Below are positions 57,798-64,000 of a stretch of 64,000 bases of DNA, one piece after another; position 1 is the first letter of the stretch; each line of letters opens with the position of its first letter. The stretch comes from Planctomycetaceae bacterium (GTDB taxonomy: Bacteria; Planctomycetota; Phycisphaerae; SM23-33): NCBI GenBank assembly GCA_039680605.1, contig JBDKTA010000043.1, positions 89,967 through 153,966 of the forward strand, given 5' to 3'. The notes under the pieces are model-generated. The model did not search any database. It worked only from the letters and a program-made list of their open reading frames with translations, and was not told where the DNA came from. Position numbers and translations under genes: made by a program.

Positions 57798-59639
57798 ATG
57801 TCTGACAAGCAGTGCCGCGTGACGTTTGAACCGCAGGGGCGCACCGTCTTTGTACTTCCGGGCACGACGATCGTCGAGGCCGCCGGACGCGTCGGGCTGA
57901 CCATTGCCTCGCCCTGCGGCGGCAAGGGCGTCTGCGGCAAATGCCGCGTGCTGGTCTCCAGCGGCGCCTGCGAAGGCAGCGAGGCCTGCCGGCGGTTCTT
58001 TTCGAGCGAAGAACTCGCCGCCGGCTGGCGCCTGGCGTGCCAGGGGCGCATCTGCGACGACGCGGTCATCAGCATTCCCCAGTCGTCGCGCCTGGGCGAC
58101 GTGCATAAGATCCTCGCTGAGGCGCAGGATAAGGCCATCGCCGACGTTCAGCCGGCGGTCCGCAAGATCAGGTTTGAACTGCCCGCCCCCACCATGGACG
58201 ACCACCGCAGCGACCTGATGCGCCTGCAGGAAGCCGTCGGCCCGGCCAAAGTCAATCTGCGCGTCCTGCGCAAACTCGGCGGCGTGCTGCGGAGCAACGC
58301 CTTTACGGGCACAGCGGTTTTCACCGATCATCACCTCGTCGACGTCGAGCCCGGCGACACGACGGGCCAGAGCTACGGCGTCGCGTTCGACATCGGCACG
58401 ACGACGGTCGTCGGCTCGCTGCTGGACCTCAACAGCGGGGAGGAACTGGCCCTGGCGTCGGACATCAACCCGCAGGTCACCTTCGGCGACGACGTGCTGT
58501 CGCGCATCCAGCACGGCGGCACCAGCGCCAAAGGCCTGGGCGAAATTCACGATATCATCATCGCCAAGGTCAACGACCTGCTCGCGCAGCTCTGCCGCGA
58601 CGCCGGCGTGTCGGCCCAGAACGTGTACGAGGTGACCTTCGCCGGCAACACGACCATGGAGCACCTGCTCTGCGGGATCGACCCCACGCCGCTGGGGGCG
58701 GTGCCCTTTGTGCCCGTTCACGGGCGCGGGCTCACCCTGGGCGCCTCGGCTCTGGGCCTGCACGTGCATCCCAATGCCGCGGCGTATGTCTTCCCGATCA
58801 TCGGCGGGTTCGTCGGCGGCGACACCGTCGCCGGGCTGGTGGCCACCGAGCTGGCCGACCAGAACGGCCCGGTCATGATGGTCGACATCGGCACCAACGG
58901 CGAGATCGTGCTGGCCGTCGACGGCAAGCTCTGGGCTGCGTCGACGGCCGCCGGCCCGGCGTTTGAAGGCGCCCGCATTTCCTGCGGGATGCGCGCCAGC
59001 GGCGGGGCCATCGAGAAGATCGTCTTCGACGGCGACGTGCATGTCAGCGTTATCGGCAACGTCGAGCCCATCGGCATCTGCGGCAGCGCCCTGGTCGACG
59101 TGGCCGCCGACCTGCTGCGGGCGGGCATCGTCACTGCGGAAGGACGCATGCTCAGCGGCGATGAACTGCCTGCCGCTCTGCCTGCCGCCATCGCCGCCCG
59201 CGTGCAGACCGGCGACAACGGCCAGGCAAGGTTCCTGTTAGCCGCCAACGGCAACGGCGGCGTGAGCATCACCCAGCGCGACATCCGCGAGCTGCAACTG
59301 GCCACCGGCGCCATCCGCGCGGGCATCACCATCCTGCTCCAGCAGGCCGGTCTGACTGCCGCCGACCTCAAGCAGGTGCTGATGGCCGGAGGATTCGGCA
59401 GCTTCATCCGCCGCAGCAACGCCCAGCGCATCGGCCTGCTGCCGACGGAGATCGACCGTGAGAAGATCCTTTACGTCGGCAACGCCTCCCTCAACGGCGC
59501 CAAGTGGACCTTGGTGAGCACCGCCGCCCGCGAGCGGGCCGAAGATCTCGCCCGCCGCGCCAAACACGTCCAGCTTTCCGAAGACATGAACTTCCAGATG
59601 CTCTTCGCCGAGTGCATGATTTTTCCGGAACAGCAGTGA
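57798..59639 (+). CDS. Ferredoxin-ASKHA reductive activator of corrinoid enzymes (RACo/DUF4445-like)
   Basis: 613 aa; ATG preceded by GGAG. An N-terminal [2Fe-2S] ferredoxin 'PCGGKGVCGKCRVLVSSG' plus 'RLACQGRI' is followed by a linker and an ASKHA ATPase domain ('GVAFDIGTTTVVGSLLDL', 'VMMVDIGTNGEIVLAVDGKL', 'AGGFGSFIRRSNAQRIGLLP'). RACo proteins use ATP and an electron donor to re-reduce cobalamin(II) in corrinoid methyltransferase systems. No corrinoid protein gene is adjacent; the UroD-like protein at 46300 is a candidate partner. Confidence 0.9.
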   Translation: MSDKQCRVTFEPQGRTVFVLPGTTIVEAAGRVGLTIASPCGGKGVCGKCRVLVSSGACEGSEACRRFFSSEELAAGWRLACQGRICDDAVISIPQSSRLGDVHKILAEAQDKAIADVQPAVRKIRFELPAPTMDDHRSDLMRLQEAVGPAKVNLRVLRKLGGVLRSNAFTGTAVFTDHHLVDVEPGDTTGQSYGVAFDIGTTTVVGSLLDLNSGEELALASDINPQVTFGDDVLSRIQHGGTSAKGLGEIHDIIIAKVNDLLAQLCRDAGVSAQNVYEVTFAGNTTMEHLLCGIDPTPLGAVPFVPVHGRGLTLGASALGLHVHPNAAAYVFPIIGGFVGGDTVAGLVATELADQNGPVMMVDIGTNGEIVLAVDGKLWAASTAAGPAFEGARISCGMRASGGAIEKIVFDGDVHVSVIGNVEPIGICGSALVDVAADLLRAGIVTAEGRMLSGDELPAALPAAIAARVQTGDNGQARFLLAANGNGGVSITQRDIRELQLATGAIRAGITILLQQAGLTAADLKQVLMAGGFGSFIRRSNAQRIGLLPTEIDREKILYVGNASLNGAKWTLVSTAARERAEDLARRAKHVQLSEDMNFQMLFAECMIFPEQQ

Positions 59640-59644
59640 GCAGT

Positions 59645-59733
59645 GAAAAGTAATCAGTAATCAGTAATCAGTAATCGGTAATCGGTAATCGGTGATCGGT
59701 AATCAGAAACCGATCGATGACACAGAGTACCGG
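59645..59733. repeat. Heptanucleotide tandem repeats (GTAATCA/GTAATCG)
   Basis: Tandem 7-bp units of the form AGTAATC/GGTAATC run from about 59651 to 59705, followed by single inverted units (GATTACTGATC). A similar tract lies on the other side of the ydcF-like gene at 60775-60850. Confidence 0.8.
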
Positions 59734-60753
59734 TTACGGATTACTGATCCCTGGTTTCAAGTAATACCCCCACAGGGCCGCCACCTCGCGCAGCATGTAC
59801 CAAGGCAGGCTTTTGAGCAGTTCGCGCTGTGTGGCCGGGACGGTGTAGACTTCCTGCCCCGCTCGCGCGTAGGCCATCTTGATGCGCGGCAGGTGGTAGA
59901 AGTGGCTCACCACGAGCACCTGGATGCCCTTACTCTGGCCGAAGATCGCCATGGTATTGTTGACTGTCCGTTGCGTGTCGAGGCCTTGTTCGTCGAGGGC
60001 GATGGCGCTTTGCGGCACGCCCAGTTGCATGGCCAATCGCCGCATGCCTTCGGTCTCGTGGACCTCGCCCATGCCAGGCCCGCCGGAGAAGATCAGCGTC
60101 TTGACGTACCCGTCGTGATAGAGCTTGCACGCGGCCGTCACGCGGTCGGCCAGGGCGTTGGTGCACTTGCCGCTGGGATAAACGCCCGCGCCGAAGACTA
60201 CGGCGACGTCCGCCTTTCGACGGTAGTCGCTGTTGCCGAAGAACGCCATCTGCGCCAGGGGCAGCGCCATCGCCAGGGCGGCAGTGACGGCGGCAGAGAG
60301 AAACCATCGTCTTGCCCGATACTTCTTGTAGGTGGGTCGAGCCTGGGCGCAAACGATGAATCCAAGCCCCGTCGCCACCACCAGCGAGAACGGCGCCGGC
60401 ACCGGCGTGTGCAGCGCGCCCTGCCACAGCAGAACGTAAAAGGTTGCAGCATTGATTGCGGCCGCGGCGAGCACGAGCATCGTCAGTGCGATCGTGACAA
60501 ACCCACGCCAGCGGCCCATGCGAGGAAAGAGCGACCATACGATCAATGCTGCCGCCGCCGGTGCGAGGATGGCGGCGGCTGCCCCCGACCCGATCTGCTG
60601 CAGATCGATCCACCAGATGTTTACGCCAAAGCGGTTGTAGATCAGTTCGCCGGCCAGGTTGATCAGCGTGAAGATGCCCAGCCAGAACGCCAGGACCTGG
60701 GCGATCGTGCGCCAGCGAGGGTTGCGGCACGGGGGGAGGGCATTCTGTTCCAT
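59734..60753 (-). CDS. YdcF/ElyC-like (DUF218) membrane protein
   Basis: 339 aa. About five transmembrane helices precede the DUF218 domain: 'DVAVVFGAGVYPSGKCTNAL', 'VKTLIFSGGPGMGEVHETEG', 'VLVVSHFYHLPRIKMAYARA'. Members such as ElyC/SanA affect envelope biogenesis and vancomycin sensitivity in enterobacteria. It is flanked on both sides by heptanucleotide repeats, in convergence with the corrinoid activator. Confidence 0.85.
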   Translation of the reverse strand: MEQNALPPCRNPRWRTIAQVLAFWLGIFTLINLAGELIYNRFGVNIWWIDLQQIGSGAAAAILAPAAAALIVWSLFPRMGRWRGFVTIALTMLVLAAAAINAATFYVLLWQGALHTPVPAPFSLVVATGLGFIVCAQARPTYKKYRARRWFLSAAVTAALAMALPLAQMAFFGNSDYRRKADVAVVFGAGVYPSGKCTNALADRVTAACKLYHDGYVKTLIFSGGPGMGEVHETEGMRRLAMQLGVPQSAIALDEQGLDTQRTVNNTMAIFGQSKGIQVLVVSHFYHLPRIKMAYARAGQEVYTVPATQRELLKSLPWYMLREVAALWGYYLKPGISNP

Positions 60754-60774
60754 GAGCGATTGCTCCGCTTGTAA

Positions 60775-60850
60775 CGAGTAATCAGTAATCGGTAATCAGT
60801 GATCACAGAATCGCGACTACCGATTACCGATTACTGGTTACTGATTACTT
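60775..60850. repeat. Heptanucleotide tandem repeats, second tract
   Basis: GTAATCAGTAATCGGTAATC in one orientation and GATTACCGATTACTGGTTAC in the other, with a short unique centre. It reaches the last base before the nadA stop codon. Confidence 0.8.
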
Positions 60851-62011
60851 CTACGTAATCGTTATCATCCGCTGCAGCGCCACACGCGCGTCGGCGGCGA
60901 TGGCGGGGTCGACCGTCACTCGGTTTCGCAGCTCACCTTGCGCCAGGCCGTCGAGGATCCACAGCAGATGCGGCAGGTCGATCTGGGCCATCTGCACGCA
61001 CATGGCTGCGGCTGGGGCGAGCGTTCGGATGAAGCAGTCCTGGCGCCGCTGGGCCATTCGGTTGACCAGGTTGCTCTCGGTGCCGATGGCCCAGGCGCTG
61101 CCGCCCGGGGCGGCGGTGACGGCCTTGATGATCCGTTCGGTGCTGCCGGCCTCGTCGGCCAGTTCCACCACCTCGCGGCGGCACTCCGGGTGTACGATGA
61201 CGCGAATGCCCGGATGCGCCGCCCGCACGTCCTTGATGTGCTGGGCGCGGAAGAGCTGATGCACGTAGCAGGCGCCTTTCCAGAGGATGAACGTCGCGCG
61301 CCGGACTGCGGCTGTATCGAGTCCGCCACTGGGCTTGAGCGGGTCGTAAACGGCGCAGGCGTCCGGGCCGAAGCCCAGGGCGGCGGCGGTGTTGGCGGCG
61401 AGGTGCTGGTCAGGGATCGCCAGGATCTTGTCGGCTCCGGCCCCGCCCTGGGCCGCCGGTCGCAGCGCCCACTCGAAGACGCTTCGCACGTTGCTCGACG
61501 TGCAGCAGGCCCCGCCGCAGCGGCCGGTGAGGGCCTTGATGGCGGCGGTGGAGTTCACGTAGGTGATCGGGACGATCCTGGCCTGGTGGCACAGCCTTTC
61601 CAGGCTGTGTGAATCCACAGGCTGGAAAGCCTGTGCCACCGCGGCGGAAAGTTCCTCCATCGCCTCGGCGACGGCGGGTTCTTCGGCCATTGCGGCCATC
61701 GCGCAGCCCGCCCGCATGTTGGGCAGCAGCACCGCCTGCTGGGGCGCTGAGAGGATGTCAGCCGACTCGGCCATGAAGTGTACGCCGCAGAAGACGATGA
61801 ACCTGGCCCGCTGCTGCGAGGCGGCCTGCCGGGAGAGTTTGAGGCTGTCGCCGATGAAATCGGCGAACTGGATGATCTCATCGCGCTGGTAGTGATGGCC
61901 GAGAATGCACAGATCGGCGCCCAGCTCGCTCTTGCGGGCGGCGATGCGCGTGACCAACTGCTCGGCGGACAGTTGGGCGTAAATCGGCGGCAGGTCCTGC
62001 TGGATGCTCAT
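60851..62011 (-). CDS. nadA: Quinolinate synthase NadA with in-frame repeat insertion
   Basis: 386 aa. NadA condenses iminoaspartate and DHAP to quinolinate for NAD synthesis using a [4Fe-4S] cluster. Cluster-type Cys lie in 'NMRAGCAMAAMAEE', 'CGGACCTSSNVRS' or 'HPECRREVVELA', and 'AAAMCVQMAQIDLP'. 'YVNSTAAIKALTGR' and 'FVVFCGVHFMAESA'-like stretches match the family. Residues about 124-143 ('VAQAFQPVDSHSLERLCH') are encoded by a copy of a dispersed palindromic repeat. Frame is kept, so the protein may remain functional. Confidence 0.93.
   Translation of the reverse strand: MSIQQDLPPIYAQLSAEQLVTRIAARKSELGADLCILGHHYQRDEIIQFADFIGDSLKLSRQAASQQRARFIVFCGVHFMAESADILSAPQQAVLLPNMRAGCAMAAMAEEPAVAEAMEELSAAVAQAFQPVDSHSLERLCHQARIVPITYVNSTAAIKALTGRCGGACCTSSNVRSVFEWALRPAAQGGAGADKILAIPDQHLAANTAAALGFGPDACAVYDPLKPSGGLDTAAVRRATFILWKGACYVHQLFRAQHIKDVRAAHPGIRVIVHPECRREVVELADEAGSTERIIKAVTAAPGGSAWAIGTESNLVNRMAQRRQDCFIRTLAPAAAMCVQMAQIDLPHLLWILDGLAQGELRNRVTVDPAIAADARVALQRMITIT
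61585..61640. repeat. Palindromic element GTGGCACAGCCTTTCCAGGC, copy 5, inside nadA
   Basis: GGTGGCACAGCCTTTCCAGG...ACAGGCTGGAAAGCCTGTGC-CACC in the nadA coding sequence. It is intact, the same as intergenic copies, and read through in frame. Confidence 0.9.
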
Positions 62012-62039
62012 AGCTTCATCCTACCGCACCGGCGAGTCC

Positions 62040-62113
62040 GTGGCACAGGCTTTCTAGCCTGTGACGGTGCCGGGGGGATGTCCCATCAGCCACAGCCTGG
62101 AAAGGCTGTGCCA
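62040..62113. repeat. Palindromic element GTGGCACAGGC, copy 6
   Basis: GTGGCACAGGCTTTCTAGCC...CACAGCCTGGAAAGGCTGTG-CCAC with an enlarged centre. Its end touches the murJ stop codon (62114-62116). It separates murJ from nadA, which follow each other on the minus strand. Confidence 0.85.
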
Positions 62114-63745
62114 CTACTTTTTGCGCAGGCGGCCCAGCATTTCATCGAGTTCGGGCATGCGCAGCACTTTGGTCGCCAGGTACAGCACGCCCAGGCCTAC
62201 CGTAACGCCCGCTATCGTCGCCAGCCAGGGTCGGTACAGCCCGCCGGCGGCCAGGGCCCACAGAAGACCATAGATCGCCGCGACCATCGCGGCGGTGGCC
62301 ACGACCGACTTGAGAATGCTCAAGGCCATCTGCCGGTCGCCGAAAGACCCGATGCGTCGGCGCAGCGCCGCGGCCAGCAGCACGGTCGTCAGCACGGTCG
62401 TCAGCGAGATGGACAGGCCAAACGAGCGCGGGCCAAGTTGCGGTATCCAGATCAGCATCGCCAGGAGGCTGGCGACGCTGAAGACGGTCAGCACCACGGC
62501 GATTCTCAGCGGCGTGCGGGGGTCTTTGAGGGCATAGAACGCGCGGGTCAGGATCGGATACATGCAATTAGCCCAAATTCCCAGCGAGTACCACTTCAGG
62601 ATCGCCGCGGCGCGCAGGGCGTCATCGTGCGTGAAGTTGCCGCGCTGGAAGAGAAAGACCATGATCGGTTCGGCCAGCACGAACAGCCCCGCCCCGGCCG
62701 CGAACCCTTCCAGAAACGACAGGCGGATCGCGCGGTTGACGCTCTCGCGCAAAGCCGGCAGATCATTGCGCAAGGCATAGCGGCTCAGCAGCGGAAAGAT
62801 GGTCGTCGCCAGCGACATCGCCAGCACGCCCATGGGCAACTGATAGAGCCGCCGCGCCGTATCGATGCGCACCACGTCGCCTTCCCAGAGCGGTTTCTTG
62901 AGGATCTGCCACCCGAACATTTCCAGATAGGGCGAGGTTGATTTGGCCTCCATCACCCACCCGATCACCATCTGAAGCAGCTCGCAAAATTGCAGGAAGC
63001 CCAGGCCTATCAGGGCCGGCGCCATCAGGCGCAGCACCGTGGCGATTCCCGGTTCGATCGGTCGCAGGCGCAGGACAATCGCCAGATTGCTGCGCTTGAG
63101 CAGCCAGAACACCCCGATCAGTTGCACCAGCCCGGCCACGGGCACGCTGGCCGAAACCAGCAGCAGTGACGATGGGACCGAGGCGATCAGCTTCAGCCCC
63201 GCCACCGCCGCGGCGATCTGGAACAGGTTCAGCAGGATCGGCGCCACGGCGGGATAGACAAAATGCCCGCGGCAGTTCAAGGCGGCAGAGCCCATCGCCA
63301 GCAGACAGACGGTGACCATGAAGGGCAGCATGATGACCGTCATGGTCAGCAGCAGTTGGAGGTCCGGCTTCGGCGAGGCCCACGCCCACACCAACAGCCC
63401 TGCCGAAACCACCACCGCTGCGCCGCAGAGCACTACCGCGGCCAGGGCGATGAAATTGCTCAGCAGCAGCCGGGCCTTCTCCAGCCCGCCCTTTTCGGCG
63501 ACATCGGAAAAGACCGGAACGAACGCCGCCGAAAGAGCCCCCTCGCCGAAAAGGCGACGGAAAAGATTGGGCACCATGAAGGCCACGCGAAAGGCGCTAG
63601 CCGCGCGGGTGGCGCCCAGGGCGGTGATGGCCATGTCGCGAAACAGCCCGCTGACGCGCGAGAGACTTGTCAGGGCGGCCACGATCTTGGCCGCTCCGAA
63701 AAAGTGTTCGCGCTCGCGATGGTGTTCTTGCTGCTGCTCGTTCAC
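62114..63745 (-). CDS. murJ: MurJ-type lipid II flippase (MviN)
   Basis: 543 aa integral membrane protein with about 14 transmembrane helices. MATE/MviN features are 'SRVSGLFRDMAITALGATRA', 'FMVPNLFRRLFGEGALSAAF', and 'RAFYALKDPRTPLRIAVVLT'. It translocates lipid II across the inner membrane for peptidoglycan synthesis. Its presence supports a peptidoglycan-making Planctomycetota. nadA lies downstream with a palindrome between. Confidence 0.94.
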   Translation of the reverse strand: MNEQQQEHHREREHFFGAAKIVAALTSLSRVSGLFRDMAITALGATRAASAFRVAFMVPNLFRRLFGEGALSAAFVPVFSDVAEKGGLEKARLLLSNFIALAAVVLCGAAVVVSAGLLVWAWASPKPDLQLLLTMTVIMLPFMVTVCLLAMGSAALNCRGHFVYPAVAPILLNLFQIAAAVAGLKLIASVPSSLLLVSASVPVAGLVQLIGVFWLLKRSNLAIVLRLRPIEPGIATVLRLMAPALIGLGFLQFCELLQMVIGWVMEAKSTSPYLEMFGWQILKKPLWEGDVVRIDTARRLYQLPMGVLAMSLATTIFPLLSRYALRNDLPALRESVNRAIRLSFLEGFAAGAGLFVLAEPIMVFLFQRGNFTHDDALRAAAILKWYSLGIWANCMYPILTRAFYALKDPRTPLRIAVVLTVFSVASLLAMLIWIPQLGPRSFGLSISLTTVLTTVLLAAALRRRIGSFGDRQMALSILKSVVATAAMVAAIYGLLWALAAGGLYRPWLATIAGVTVGLGVLYLATKVLRMPELDEMLGRLRKK

Positions 63746-64000
63746 GGCAGGGGATTATGCGTCATCGCCGTGGCGGATGCCACGCGAAAAGACCGCCTGT
63801 CTTGCTTTGTTAGCGGTCGAGCTTGCTCGATGGGGTTGTTTCCCTGACGGAGTAACGCGCGGGGTGAGCCCCGCCGCTAACCCAACTTCCGCAGTTATAG
63901 ATTTATGCAGATTATTTTCGGTCGATTTGTGCAGGAATGGCGGTGCAATGGCGGCATTCTGCTACCCCAAAGGGTCTTTTCACTTGTTTTGGATCCGATC
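63746..64000. other. Right-edge intergenic region
   Basis: 255 bp with no complete gene. It holds the repeat at 63809-63881 and then an AT-richer stretch. A gene beyond the edge may begin to the right. Confidence 0.4.
63809..63881. repeat. GTTAGCGGTCGAGCTTGCTC palindromic repeat, copy 3
   Basis: Left end GTTAGCGGTCGAGCTTGCTC, right end CGCGGGGTGAGCCCCGCCGC then TAAC. The two end hairpins differ (CGAGC-type and CGGGG-type), as in the copy at 49443-49512. Confidence 0.8.

Overview
The window reads as chromosomal DNA of a high-GC Gram-negative-like bacterium, most probably a member of the Phycisphaerae/Planctomycetota. This is inferred from three PEP-CTERM sorted proteins, a prepilin-type protein of the kind multiplied in Planctomycetota, two fucosidase-type glycoside hydrolase families, a DUF1736/TPR (TMTC-like) membrane protein, and many palindromic dispersed repeats. 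A ferredoxin-ASKHA corrinoid-enzyme activator and a UroD-family protein suggest an anaerobic or corrinoid-methyl-transfer lifestyle. No tRNA, rRNA, CRISPR array, integrase or transposase was seen.

Layout: 1-111 is the tail of an MMPL/RND-type exporter. 277-5558 (minus) is a phosphate uptake operon pstS-pstC-pstA-pstB2-pstB1-phoU with two non-identical ATPases. 5700-8854 holds two secreted hydrolase-like proteins, the second a catalytically dead metallophosphoesterase. 9195-16108 carries an oxidoreductase, a PEP-CTERM trypsin-like protease and a tandem pair of GH95-like hydrolases. 16263-23911 has a P-type ATPase, a PfkB kinase-SGNH esterase pair, a hypothetical gene, a bactofilin-like PEP-CTERM protein and a CDP-alcohol phosphatidyltransferase. 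24162-28437 is a MoxR-DUF58-transglutaminase operon. 28563-31634 has a HicB-like protein, PilZ, a GGQ protein, ribosomal protein bL31 and RF1. 31769-36530 has GH29 alpha-L-fucosidase, a secreted propeller-like protein, a LURP/Tubby-like protein and LeuC. 36656-37335 is a HicA(broken)-HicB module. 37458-45826 has PilZ, a TolB-TPR protein, an SGNH hydrolase, a TMTC-like TPR protein and a Gly-rich PEP-CTERM protein. 46300-53956 has a UroD-family protein, an ECF sigma/anti-sigma pair, a TupA-like binding protein, a pseudopilin, a ThiF-like enzyme and PrmC. 54178-63745 has a nitrilase, a two-gene GYF unit, a CPBP protease, the corrinoid activator, YdcF, NadA and MurJ.

The most distinctive signal lies between and inside genes. 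At least ten families of short, mostly palindromic repeats are present. Many start at or within a few bases of stop codons. Two families sit in frame inside real genes (nadA and the first GH95 gene). One family is a 159-bp element found twice, with perfect 25-bp terminal inverted repeats enclosing two hairpins whose 7-nt loops are complementary to each other (a possible kissing-loop structure), plus a compensatory base change between copies. At protein level the clearest novelty is the PstB pair. Their degenerate motifs all fall on one of the two composite ATP sites, predicting an asymmetric heterodimeric phosphate-import ATPase.
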